This document shows positions 19,782-28,045 of a DNA stretch of 64,000 bases, one piece after another (the first letter of the stretch is position 1; the number at the start of each line of letters is the position of its first letter). The notes under the pieces were generated by a model. The model was not told the origin of the DNA, did not search any database, and saw only the letters and a list, made by a program, of their open reading frames with translations. A program made the translations under genes and the position numbers. The stretch spans positions 91,102 through 155,101 of the forward strand of contig CAZDOO010000001.1 of the NCBI GenBank assembly GCA_964507045.1. Reading direction: 5' to 3'. The stretch comes from UBA8199 sp964507045 (GTDB lineage: Bacteria; Verrucomicrobiota; Verrucomicrobiia; Limisphaerales; UBA8199).

Positions 19782-21683
19782 ATGAATATTATTGCTCGGG
19801 CCGGAAGTCTTCTGCTTCTCGGCGTTGTGTTCGCTTCGTTCAACCTTTCGGGTCAAACACCGGTCGTTACCCAAACGAATGTCGCTGTCCGGGTCATGGC
19901 GGCAAATCTCAGCTCGGGCACGGGCCAGAGCTACGAAGCGGAGGGCATCCGTATCTTCCAAGGGTTGAAGCCGGATATTGTTGCCATGCAGGAATTCAGA
20001 TATAACAGCAGCACCTCCGACGCCCAGCTCCGCCAGCTTGTGGATACTGCCTTTGGCACCAACTTCTTCTATTACCGCGAGCCTGGCAGCTACAACATTC
20101 CCAACGGCATTGTCAGCCGCTGGCCCATCCTCAGCAGCGGTACCTGGGAGGATGTGGACACGGGCGTAAACGACCGCGGATTTGCCTGGGCCAGGATTGA
20201 CCTTCCGGGCACCAATGACCTGTATGTTGTAAGCATTCACCTCAAGGCCAGCAGCGGGAGTGACAACGTCGGCCGGCGCACGGCTGAAGCAACCAACCTG
20301 GTTAATCTCATCCACGCCAATTTCCCTGCCAACGCCTGGATTGTCGTCGCGGGGGACTGCAACATATATGACTCGTCGGAAGGGGCCTACCGGTGTCTGT
20401 CCACCAATTTCTCCGATGCTCCGATCCCCACGGACGCCACGACCGACACCGGGGGGGATGCCGACACCAACGAAGGCCGAAGCGAACGATATGATTATGT
20501 ATTCCCCAGCCAAAGCTTTAGCAGCCGGCTTGTTGCCACAACATTTGCCTCCCGCACCTTTGCCAAGGGGTTGGTCTTTGACTCTGCCGTTTACTCCCCA
20601 TTGAGCGATGTTTCGCCAGTGCAGTCAGGTGACTCCCACGTGAGTGGCATGCAGCACATGGGAGTGATGCGGACGTTTAACGTGACCTATTACATGACGA
20701 ACTACGTCACCAATCCTCCATCCATTGCCCTTCACCCGCAAAGCCAGACTGTTGCCCAAGGCAGCAATGTCAGTTTCAGCGTCACAGCCGATGGCACCGC
20801 GCCGCTGGCCTACCAATGGCGGTTTGGCTCGACCAACATCGCCGGGGCAACCACTAGCAGTTACACGCGGATGAACGCGCAGTCGGCCAACGCGGGGAGT
20901 TACTGTGTCGTAGTGACGAATTCTGCGGGCAGCGTGACCAGCTCAACCGCGACCCTGGCCGTCATTGTTCCGCCCACCATTGTTACCCAGTCGTTGGCTC
21001 AGGTTGTCAGCCAGGGAGCTGATGCCACTTTCATCGTCTCCGCCGATGGCACCGCGCCGCTGGCTTACCAATGGCGATTTGGCTCGACCAACATCGCGGG
21101 GGCAACCACGAACAGTTACACGCGTATGAACGCGCAACCAGCCGACGCGGGGAGTTATTGTGTCGTGGTGACAAATTCTGCGGGCAGCGTGACCAGCTCG
21201 ACGGCGACCCTAACCGTCATCATTCCGCCAACCATCGTTACCCATCCCTTAGCGCAGGCTGCCTGCCAGGGTGCCGCCGCCACGTTCACCGTGACCGTCA
21301 CGGGCACCGATCCGTTGAGCTATCAATGGCGGTTTAATGCCACGGACGTCTCGGGCGCGACCACAAGCGCATATACGCGAGGCAATGCCCAGCCGACGGA
21401 CATGGGCAGCTACTCGGTGGTGGTCAGCAACTCTGCCGGCGCCGTGGCCAGCTCGAACGCCACGCTCAGCCTGGTGGTGCCCGCGCCGACTTTGGTGATC
21501 CAAGCGCCCGAGGTTATTCAGTGGCAGGGCCTTAGCAACCTGACCTACACTGTCCAGGCGAGAACCAACTTCGAGGAGACCAACTGGTTCACCGTGGGCA
21601 CTGCGTCCGCTTCCGGGACGAGTGTCTCATTCACGAATCAGGCTGACGCGCCGCAGCGATTCTACCGCGTGGTCTATCCCTGA
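19782..21683 (+). CDS. Secreted endonuclease/exonuclease/phosphatase with three Ig-like domains
   Basis: A 633-residue exported protein. The ATG at 19782 gives a signal peptide (MNIIARAGSLLLLGVVFASF). Residues of about 35-295 form an EEP (DNase I-like) domain with MQEFRY (metal-binding Glu), VVAGDCNIYD and RYDYVF. Three Ig-like repeats of about 85-90 residues follow, each with the YQWRF...AGSYCVVVTNSAG pattern. Repeats 1 and 2 are almost identical in protein and DNA, so they duplicated recently. The last 60 residues are the TNW...RFYR module shared with the protein at 5810-6568. Its exact substrate (nucleic acid, sphingolipid or phospholipid) is open. Confidence 0.85.
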   Translation: MNIIARAGSLLLLGVVFASFNLSGQTPVVTQTNVAVRVMAANLSSGTGQSYEAEGIRIFQGLKPDIVAMQEFRYNSSTSDAQLRQLVDTAFGTNFFYYREPGSYNIPNGIVSRWPILSSGTWEDVDTGVNDRGFAWARIDLPGTNDLYVVSIHLKASSGSDNVGRRTAEATNLVNLIHANFPANAWIVVAGDCNIYDSSEGAYRCLSTNFSDAPIPTDATTDTGGDADTNEGRSERYDYVFPSQSFSSRLVATTFASRTFAKGLVFDSAVYSPLSDVSPVQSGDSHVSGMQHMGVMRTFNVTYYMTNYVTNPPSIALHPQSQTVAQGSNVSFSVTADGTAPLAYQWRFGSTNIAGATTSSYTRMNAQSANAGSYCVVVTNSAGSVTSSTATLAVIVPPTIVTQSLAQVVSQGADATFIVSADGTAPLAYQWRFGSTNIAGATTNSYTRMNAQPADAGSYCVVVTNSAGSVTSSTATLTVIIPPTIVTHPLAQAACQGAAATFTVTVTGTDPLSYQWRFNATDVSGATTSAYTRGNAQPTDMGSYSVVVSNSAGAVASSNATLSLVVPAPTLVIQAPEVIQWQGLSNLTYTVQARTNFEETNWFTVGTASASGTSVSFTNQADAPQRFYRVVYP

Positions 21684-23075
21684 TCAGGGTTCAGCTTTGC
21701 TGAACACTGCGCCCGCTTTCAACCGTGTCTTCAGGCGCTGGCCGGCTTTGACTTCCCCAGCCTCGCGCAAGACCTTGCCGCTCGCTGCGTCCGTGGTGAT
21801 GGAGTAGCCGCGGGCCAGGACTTGCTCCGGGCCCAGCAGGCGCAGGCGGGCTTCGAGCGCGACCAACTCGCTGCGCCAGCCTTCCAATCTGCGGCCAGCC
21901 TGTTCTTGCAGGCGGTGCTGGGCTTGCGCAAGCGCTTCCCGCTTCTGTCGCAGCAGCAGCGCCGGGCGAACCCGCCCCAGACGGTCTGAGAGATTCTGCC
22001 AGGCCAGCCGTTGTTGGCGCGCCGCCTGTTTGACGCAGCGCAGCAGGGTGGTTTGCGCGTCATCAAGGCGTTGGAGCCAATCGTTCAGCCGGCGGCGGGG
22101 GTGGACGCGAGCCAGGTGCTGAGCGGTTTGGGTTAACCTGTCGAGCTTGTCGTCCAGTTGCTGCCGCGCCAACTGGCGAAGGCGCTGGGCAGCCTCAGAT
22201 ACGAATTGGGCGCTGGAGAAGACGCCCTCGGTGATAATCTCCGCTGCGGCGCTGGGCGTGGCGGCGCGCAGGTCGGCCACAAAGTCGCTGATGGTGAAGT
22301 CAATCTCATGCCCGACGGCCGAGACGACCGGCAGGGCGGACTCAAAGATCGCTCGCGCAACCACCTCCTCGTTGAAGGCCCAGAGGTCTTCCAGGCTGCC
22401 GCCGCCGCGGGTGACGAGGATCAGGTCTATTGCCGATTGGGTCGCGTTGAACTCATTGAGCAGCTTAATGGCAGCGGCGATTTCCTCCGCTGCACCGTCC
22501 CCTTGCACGCGGCAAGGAGCGAGGATGATTTCCAGCGCCGGATTGCGTCGTTCCACGACGTGCAGCACGTCCTGAATGGCGGCGCCCGTCGGCGAAGTGA
22601 CCAGGCCGATGCGCTGGGGGTAGCGGGGCAGGGGACGTTTCCGTTCCGGCGCGAAGAGCCCTTCGGCCTTGAGCTTCTGCTTGAGCTTCTCGAAGGCCGC
22701 TTGCAGCGCCCCGATGCCTTGCAACTCGACCTTCGCAACGCGCAACTGGTATTGCCCGCGCGGCTCATAGACCGTCACCTCGCCCTGCAAGTTGACTTTC
22801 CGTCCGTCCTGCAACAGCGAGCGGTCCACCTGCGTCTCACCCCGAAACAGCACGCAACTCAACTGCGCGCCGGCGTCCTTGAGCGTGAAGTAAGCGTGGC
22901 CGGAACTCTGCAGGCGCAGATTCGTGACCTCGCCCGTCACCCACACCTCGCCCACCTGCTGTTCCAGGAGCCGTTTAATCTGCCAGGTCAGCTCGGTGAC
23001 CGACAGCACCTTGCGCAACTGTTCGGGCGGGAACAGCTCGCCGAAATCCCACTGTGACTTAGCTGGCTTGGGCAT
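21684..23075 (-). CDS. xseA: Exodeoxyribonuclease VII large subunit
   Basis: A 463-residue catalytic subunit of exonuclease VII, which degrades single-stranded DNA in both directions. An OB-fold nucleic-acid domain lies at about 25-125 (VWVTGEVTNLRLQSSGHAYF), followed by the catalytic domain with GLVTSPTGAAIQDVL, TRGGGSLEDLWAFNEE and SAVGHEIDFTISDFVADLRAATPSAAAE, then a long coiled coil for small-subunit binding (about 290-400). Length is normal for the family. It is convergent with the nuclease gene and abuts its stop; a YmdB-type gene follows on the same strand after 15 bp. Confidence 0.96.
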   Translation of the reverse strand: MPKPAKSQWDFGELFPPEQLRKVLSVTELTWQIKRLLEQQVGEVWVTGEVTNLRLQSSGHAYFTLKDAGAQLSCVLFRGETQVDRSLLQDGRKVNLQGEVTVYEPRGQYQLRVAKVELQGIGALQAAFEKLKQKLKAEGLFAPERKRPLPRYPQRIGLVTSPTGAAIQDVLHVVERRNPALEIILAPCRVQGDGAAEEIAAAIKLLNEFNATQSAIDLILVTRGGGSLEDLWAFNEEVVARAIFESALPVVSAVGHEIDFTISDFVADLRAATPSAAAEIITEGVFSSAQFVSEAAQRLRQLARQQLDDKLDRLTQTAQHLARVHPRRRLNDWLQRLDDAQTTLLRCVKQAARQQRLAWQNLSDRLGRVRPALLLRQKREALAQAQHRLQEQAGRRLEGWRSELVALEARLRLLGPEQVLARGYSITTDAASGKVLREAGEVKAGQRLKTRLKAGAVFSKAEP

Positions 23076-23090
23076 CGCGGCTCCGCTGGC

Positions 23091-23870
23091 TTACAAGGCT
23101 TGGGACACGCGCTGAATGCTCTTGGCGTGACCCGTTTGCTCATCAATCTCGACCACCGCGCCCTGCAACAGGATGCGCTCCTTTGCCACCTCAAACTTCT
23201 GCGGCATGCTCGTCATGAAGCGCCGGATGATCGGCTCGATCTCGCGGCCGAGCACGCTTTCATGCGGACCGGTGAAGCCGCCGTCGGCGAGGAACGCCGT
23301 GCCGCCGGGGAAGATCTGCTCGTCGGCCGTCTGCACGTGCGTGTGGGTGCCGATGACGGCGCTCACCTGTCCATCGAGCATCCGCGCCAGCGCGATTTTC
23401 TCCGACGTCGCCTCAGCATGGAAATCTACAAAGATGAGCCTGGTGGTGCGGCGGAGGCGCTCGACTTCGGCCAGCGCGGCATGGAATGGGTTTTCCAGCG
23501 GCGGCATGAAGGTGCGGCCCTGGAGGTTGAGGACCGCCACGGGTGGCAGGCCCGGCGCCGCGAAAATAGTGCTGCCCTGGCCGGGCGTGCCGGGCGGATA
23601 GTTCAGCGGCCGCACGAACCGGCGCTCGCTTTCGAGCAGCCCCATGACTTCCTTCTGGTCCCACAGATGGTCGCCGCAGGTGATAATATCCACGCCCGCT
23701 GCAAGGATTTCCTCCGCCGTCCTGGGCGTGATGCCTGAACCGCCGGCGGAGTTCTCACCATTGCCGACCACCAGGTTCAACTGGTGCTGCTGGCGCAACT
23801 GCGGGAGGAGTTCCTTGACCGCGCGCCGGCCCGGTTGCCCCACAATGTCTGCGATGAAGAGCAGTTTCAC
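23091..23870 (-). CDS. YmdB-family metallophosphoesterase (2',3'-cAMP phosphodiesterase type)
   Basis: A 259-residue metallophosphoesterase. Metal ligands of the YmdB family are visible in order: FIADIVG (Asp), NGENSAGG (Glu/Asn), CGDHLWD, DFHAEATSEK and GTHTHVQT. In characterised members these bind two metals and hydrolyse 2',3'-cyclic nucleotides. The GTG at 23870 is chosen because a GGAGG sits immediately upstream and the protein begins at the conserved strand VKLLFIADIVG; the longer frame to 24455 overlaps the opposite-strand release-factor gene and is not coding. It precedes xseA in transcription. Confidence 0.93.
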   Translation of the reverse strand: MKLLFIADIVGQPGRRAVKELLPQLRQQHQLNLVVGNGENSAGGSGITPRTAEEILAAGVDIITCGDHLWDQKEVMGLLESERRFVRPLNYPPGTPGQGSTIFAAPGLPPVAVLNLQGRTFMPPLENPFHAALAEVERLRRTTRLIFVDFHAEATSEKIALARMLDGQVSAVIGTHTHVQTADEQIFPGGTAFLADGGFTGPHESVLGREIEPIIRRFMTSMPQKFEVAKERILLQGAVVEIDEQTGHAKSIQRVSQAL

Positions 23871-23984
23871 GCCTCCACAGTAATACCCGTGCGGCCACGG
23901 GCAAGCCGTTTCGCCTTCCTCCTCGTACCCGCACCGCCCCTCCTGCCCATTGCCATCTCTCCGCGCGCGCACTATTCTCCGGCC

Positions 23985-24398
23985 ATGAACTCGTTCCCCG
24001 TCGGCCCGGACAAAGAGGCCCAATTGGCGCAACGCATGGCGGCGCTGGGCGTGCGCGAGGCGGACATGGAAGAGACGTTCGTCCGCTCGGGCGGGCACGG
24101 CGGGCAGAATGTCAATAAGACGTCCACCTGTGTTATGCTGCTGCACCGGCCGACGGGCTTGCAGGTAAAATGCCAGGCCACGCGGCAGCAGGGACTTAAT
24201 CGTTTTCTGGCCCGTCGGCTCTTGCTCGATAAGATCGAGGAGCAGCGCACGGGTCGCATTGCGGCCCAGCGCGCGGAACGGGAAAAGGTCCGGCGCCAGA
24301 AGCGCCGTCGCAGCCGCCGGGCCAAGCAGCGGATGCTGGCCGACAAAGCCCATCACGCCGCGAAGAAGGAGTTCCGGCGGGCGGTGGGGGCCGATTGA
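23985..24398 (+). CDS. Release-factor-like protein with GGQ domain
   Basis: A 137-residue protein consisting of the class-I release-factor peptidyl hydrolase domain: RSGGHGGQNVNKT at about 37-49, then QVKCQATRQQGLNRFLARRLLLDKI and a highly basic C-terminal tail (EKVRRQKRRRSRRAKQR). It lacks codon-recognition domains. Such proteins (ArfB/YaeJ, PrfH-like and the bacterial C12orf65-type group) hydrolyse peptidyl-tRNA on stalled ribosomes or are of unassigned ribosome-rescue function. It is divergent from the YmdB gene across 114 bp. The start ATG is at 23985. Confidence 0.85.
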   Translation: MNSFPVGPDKEAQLAQRMAALGVREADMEETFVRSGGHGGQNVNKTSTCVMLLHRPTGLQVKCQATRQQGLNRFLARRLLLDKIEEQRTGRIAAQRAEREKVRRQKRRRSRRAKQRMLADKAHHAAKKEFRRAVGAD

Positions 24399-24455
24399 TA
24401 TTGCTTCACGGGTGCCTTGCCTGAGCAGGGGTCTTCCGGGTAGCGTGTGGCCCAC

Positions 24456-25961
24456 ATGAATCTGGCCGGCGCATTTGGGAAGTCTGTCGAGAGGCAGCCG
24501 CAGAAAGTCGCCCTGTTTTGGGGCGAGCGTGAGTATTCCTACGCTGAACTGTGGGGCAAATCGTTATTCATCGCGGAGCACCTGCGGCGAAACTTTGCGG
24601 TAAAGCGCGGCGACCGGGTGGGGCTGTGGCTCAAAAACTGTCCTGAGTTCATCCCGTCGCTGTTTGGCATCCTGCGTGCCGGCGCGGTCGTGGTGCCGAT
24701 CAACAGCTTCCTCAAGCCCGAGGAGGTGAATTACATCCTGAGCGATGCGGGAATTGACGTGCTCGTCACGGATGCCGAGCTGGGCGCGCATCACCGCGCG
24801 CTGGAGGCGGCCCAACCACATTTGCGGCTGTTCCGGGTGGAGCAACTGGGTCCAATGGCGGCGGGAGAAGAGCGGCCAAAGGCGGGGCAGGGAATAGTGC
24901 CATTCCCCGAGCTGGCGGAGACGGATCTGGCAGTTATCATTTATACGTCGGGTACCACTGGCCGGCCTAAGGGGGCCATGTTGTCCCACGGGAACCTGCT
25001 GCACAACGTCGAGAGTTGCCGGCAGGTGCTCCGGACGGTTGAGGCGGACCGCTTTACGGTCTTGCTGCCGATGTTTCACAGCTACGTCCTGACGGTGGGG
25101 TTGCTGTTGCCGCTGCTGGTGGGCGGGGCGGTGGTGCTGATCAAATCGCTCCACCCGGTGCGGAACGTGTTGCAGGAGATGATTCAGCGGCAGGCGACGG
25201 TGCTGCCGGCAATTCCGCAGTTCTACCGCAGCATGGTCAACGCGCCGATCTCCGTGCCGCTGCCCTTGCGGGTCTGCATCAGCGGCGCGGCGCCGTTGCC
25301 GGTGCAGGTGCTCAAGGAGTTCGAGGCCAGGTTCCACATCCCGCTTATCGAGGGCTACGGGCTGAGCGAGGCCAGCCCCGTGGTGACCAAGAACCCGCTG
25401 GACGGCACGCGCAAGGCGGGGTCCATCGGCCCGCCGATCCCGAACGTGGAAGTCAGCATTCAAGACGACTCGGGGCGTGAGTTGGGGACAAACGAGATCG
25501 GCGAAGTGTGCGTGCGCGGCGGCAACGTGATGCTGGGCTACTGGCGGTTGCCCGAGGAAACCGCCCAAGTCATGCGCAATGGCTGGCTGTTAACGGGCGA
25601 CATCGGCTACCGTGACGAGGACGGCTATTACTACATCACCGACCGCAAGAAAGACATGCTGCTGGTCAACGGCATCAACGTCTATCCGCGCGAGATTGAG
25701 GAGGTGCTCTACCAGTACCCGGGGGTAAAGGAAGCGGCGGTCATCGGCAAACCCGATGCTCGCAAAGGAGAGCAGCCGGTCGCATTTGTAGCGGCCAACG
25801 ACGGGGTGGCCCTGGAGGAAAGGGACTTGCTGCACTTCCTGCGGCGCAAACTGGCTGCGTACAAGATCCCGCGGAAGGTAGTATTCCTGCCGACCCTTCC
25901 ACGGAACGCTACCGGCAAGATACTCAAGACGACCCTGCGGGAGCTGCCGTTGGCCGGTTGA
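24456..25961 (+). CDS. AMP-forming acyl-CoA ligase
   Basis: A 501-residue adenylate-forming enzyme that activates a carboxylic acid, probably a fatty acid, to its CoA thioester. The ATP loop YTSGTTGRPKGAM is at about 168-180, followed by GYGLSEASPV, TGDIGYRDEDGYYYITDRKKDM and the C-terminal catalytic Lys in PRNATGKILKTTLR. Length is that of FadD/medium-chain ligases. The ATG at 24456 is preferred; an in-frame GTG lies 9 bp upstream. It stands alone downstream of the release-factor-like gene. Chain-length preference cannot be judged. Confidence 0.92.
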   Translation: MNLAGAFGKSVERQPQKVALFWGEREYSYAELWGKSLFIAEHLRRNFAVKRGDRVGLWLKNCPEFIPSLFGILRAGAVVVPINSFLKPEEVNYILSDAGIDVLVTDAELGAHHRALEAAQPHLRLFRVEQLGPMAAGEERPKAGQGIVPFPELAETDLAVIIYTSGTTGRPKGAMLSHGNLLHNVESCRQVLRTVEADRFTVLLPMFHSYVLTVGLLLPLLVGGAVVLIKSLHPVRNVLQEMIQRQATVLPAIPQFYRSMVNAPISVPLPLRVCISGAAPLPVQVLKEFEARFHIPLIEGYGLSEASPVVTKNPLDGTRKAGSIGPPIPNVEVSIQDDSGRELGTNEIGEVCVRGGNVMLGYWRLPEETAQVMRNGWLLTGDIGYRDEDGYYYITDRKKDMLLVNGINVYPREIEEVLYQYPGVKEAAVIGKPDARKGEQPVAFVAANDGVALEERDLLHFLRRKLAAYKIPRKVVFLPTLPRNATGKILKTTLRELPLAG

Positions 25962-26400
25962 AGCGAACAAAGCCGCTGAAGGGGTGGTTTCGGATTTCGC
26001 CTCTGCCTTCGCCCTCGGGAACACTGGCAGCGGGCATGGCTAGGGCATGGCTTGGGCATGTCTCGGGCATGTCTGGTGCAAGGGGGGGCTGGAAGCAACG
26101 ACAACAAACCGGATAGGCATGGGCCACTCACCGTATACCCACCGCACCGTACCGTAGGTCCAATTGCATAACCCGCTGCAATCCAGTAACTTACGCAAAT
26201 TGCCCCCTCCACCCCCCCCGCCAAGACGGTTCCGGCTGATCCTGGCCATTTCGGCACGGCCATGCCAGACCCGAGCCGGCATTTGGCCACCTTCGTGTGT
26301 GTTTGTTGTCCGCTTTCCCAGTTGACGTTACGGGTATGCACCCCCTAAGCTATCGCCAATAACTGCTGCGGGGCATGAAGCGTCGCAGCAGCAAATTTCT
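25962..26400. other. Intergenic gap with 11-bp tandem repeats, no gene seen
   Basis: A 439-bp gap between the acyl-CoA ligase and a small zinc-ribbon gene. It holds a four-unit 11-bp tandem repeat (26032-26075), a degenerate relative of the CACCGTATAC-type 11-mer near 26122-26155 and a C-run at about 26201-26220. No frame has coding character. Confidence 0.65.
26032..26075. repeat. 11-bp tandem repeat, four units
   Basis: Four consecutive units of consensus GGGCATGKCTN at 26032, 26043, 26054 and 26065, exactly 11 bp apart. The first two share GGGCATGGCT and the last two share GGGCATGTCT. It has the same period as other intergenic arrays in this window although the unit sequence differs. Confidence 0.85.
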
Positions 26401-26601
26401 ATGCCCGAAGGATACTGCGTCAAATGCAAGGCGAAGAAGGAAATCGTTAATGCCGTCGAGGAAACGATGAAGAACGGGCGCAAAGCCATCAAAGGCAAGT
26501 GCCCGGCTTGTGGCACGGTCATGTTCAAGATTCTGGGCGGCAAGGCCACGCCCCCTGCCGATGCCACGCCGACGCCAGCCAAGCCCCCTTCGGCCAATTA
26601 G
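26401..26601 (+). CDS. Small zinc-ribbon protein (DUF5679-like)
   Basis: A 66-residue protein with two CxxC pairs (CVKC at 6-9, CPAC at about 39-42) separated by a short beta-hairpin region with a conserved-looking MKNGRKAIKGKCP stretch. This matches the DUF5679 type of small zinc ribbon, which has no assigned role. The C-terminal 20 residues are Pro/Ala/Thr rich and probably disordered. The start ATG is at 26401. The NDP-kinase gene follows after 9 bp, so the two are probably co-transcribed. Confidence 0.8.
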   Translation: MPEGYCVKCKAKKEIVNAVEETMKNGRKAIKGKCPACGTVMFKILGGKATPPADATPTPAKPPSAN

Positions 26602-26610
26602 TTTACTTAT

Positions 26611-27783
26611 ATGCCCAAAGAACTTGCCTATGTCATCATCACGCCGTATTCCCTGCACAAATCGCGCACGGGCGGCATTCTGACGCGGCTCATTACCCGC
26701 ACGGGCTGTGAGCTGGTCGCGGCGCGCATGTTCGCGCCGAGCGCCGACCTGGTCAAAGAGTATGCCGAGCAGACCATTTCGGCCAATGACCCTCAGGACC
26801 GGCGCATCCAGGAGCTGATTTACGATTACGTCCTGCGCAACCTGGCGCCGGACCCGAAAACCGGCCGGCGCCGGCGCGTGATGGTGCTGCTGTTTGAGGG
26901 TGAAGACGCCGTGCGCAAAACCCGCTCGGTCGTAGGCAATGTCGGTGCCGACCGCCGGGTCGGCGAGACCATCCGCGACACCTACGGCGACCTGATCATT
27001 GACGAGAACGACCAACTGCGCTACTTCGAGCCCGCCGTGCTGGCCGCACCTACGCCCGAGGAGGCGGAGAAGAAGCTCAAGCTCTGGGCCCGCCACGCGG
27101 ACAAAGAGGGTGGCGTCCTGCGGGACGTCATCCCCTACCAGCCCGGCGAAAAGGCGCAGCGGACGCTGGTGCTGATCAAGCCCGAGAACTTCCGCTTCCC
27201 GACCGGCCGGCCCGGCAACATGATAGATTTCTTCTCGCGGACCGGCCTCTACATCGTTGGCGTCAAAGTCCACCGCATGAGCGTCGCGCAGGCCCTGCAG
27301 TTCTACGGGCCGGTGCGCGAGACGCTCCGCACCAAGCTCAAGGGAGTCGTCGCGGCGCGGGCCAGGGCGGCCATTGAGAAGGAATTCGGGTTCAAGGTAG
27401 CCCCCGAGCAGGAACAGGAACTCGGGCAGATTCTGGGGCCGTCATTTGGCGACAACCAGTTCGACAACATTGTCCGGTTCATGTCCGGCCGCGCGCCCGC
27501 GGAATGCCCGCCGGGTGAAGAGGGCAAGCCCGGCTCGGAGAAGTGCATTGCGCTGGTTTACGAAGGCGTCGGCGCGGTGGCCAAGATTCGTGACGTGCTG
27601 GGCCCGACCGATCCCTCCAAGGCGCCGCCCGGCTCCATCCGCCGCGAATTCGGCCAGACCATCATGGTCAACGCCGCCCACGCCAGCGACTCGGAAGAGA
27701 ACGCCCAGCGCGAGATGGGCATTGTCAACGTGTCTGAGAACAACTTCCGCCAGGTGGTCGAACAGTTCTACGGCAAGCTGTAG
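26611..27783 (+). CDS. Two-domain nucleoside-diphosphate kinase
   Basis: A 390-residue protein with two NDP-kinase-like halves. The C-terminal half (about 185-385) has the family motifs RTLVLIKPENF, YEGVGAVAKIRDVLGPTDPSKAPPGSIRREFG and the catalytic-His region NAAHASDS, so it should transfer phosphate between nucleoside tri- and diphosphates. It also has an inserted segment of about 60 residues relative to the usual 140-150-residue enzyme. The N-terminal half keeps the fold signature (LAYVIITPYSLHKSRTGG, VLLFEGEDAVRKTRSVVG) but lacks the catalytic His motif, so it is probably structural or regulatory. Confidence 0.85.
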   Translation: MPKELAYVIITPYSLHKSRTGGILTRLITRTGCELVAARMFAPSADLVKEYAEQTISANDPQDRRIQELIYDYVLRNLAPDPKTGRRRRVMVLLFEGEDAVRKTRSVVGNVGADRRVGETIRDTYGDLIIDENDQLRYFEPAVLAAPTPEEAEKKLKLWARHADKEGGVLRDVIPYQPGEKAQRTLVLIKPENFRFPTGRPGNMIDFFSRTGLYIVGVKVHRMSVAQALQFYGPVRETLRTKLKGVVAARARAAIEKEFGFKVAPEQEQELGQILGPSFGDNQFDNIVRFMSGRAPAECPPGEEGKPGSEKCIALVYEGVGAVAKIRDVLGPTDPSKAPPGSIRREFGQTIMVNAAHASDSEENAQREMGIVNVSENNFRQVVEQFYGKL

Positions 27784-27870
27784 CAGGGCCGGCGTTCCGC
27801 CTGCCCGCATGCTAAACGACGGCAAGCATCAAAGGGCCTGACGCGGGCCGGAGAGCCGGCGGAATCAGCC

Positions 27871-27895
27871 CGGTGGCATTCGGCGAATACCACCG
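27871..27895. terminator. Imperfect palindrome downstream of the NDP-kinase gene
   Basis: CGGTGGCATTCGG / CGAATACCACCG is a near-palindrome of 25 bases about 90 bp after the NDP-kinase stop. It may act as a hairpin terminator, though no T-run follows. It could equally be a dispersed palindromic repeat. Confidence 0.35.
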
Positions 27896-27985
27896 ATTGT
27901 TCGCCGCTTACCGCTGCCCCCAAAGCTCGATCTTGCGCTTGCCCTTATGCCAACCGTGCTTTGCGATTACGCCATTCGCCGCCGG

Positions 27986-28045
27986 CCACTCTCCCTCGCT
28001 CCTTTCGAAGGGGAGAAGGTCGGGGTGAGGGGTCACCTCTCCACC
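27986..28045. repeat. Dispersed CTCCCCTTCGAAGGGGAG-type element at a gene 3' end
   Basis: The stretch contains CTCCTTTCGAAGGGGAG (27998-28014) followed by AAGGTCGGGGTGAGGGG. This is the widely dispersed 'CTCACCCC...CTCCCC TTCGAAAGGGGAG' class of repeat, recognised from general experience. The stop codon of the minus-strand hydrolase/transglutaminase-like gene (28033) falls inside it, which suggests the element defines that gene's C-terminus. Confidence 0.55.

Noticed and set aside
23871..24455. N-terminal extension of the YmdB-type gene
   Set aside because: It would overlap the opposite-strand release-factor-like gene, and a GTG with a good ribosome-binding site at 23870 gives the full domain.
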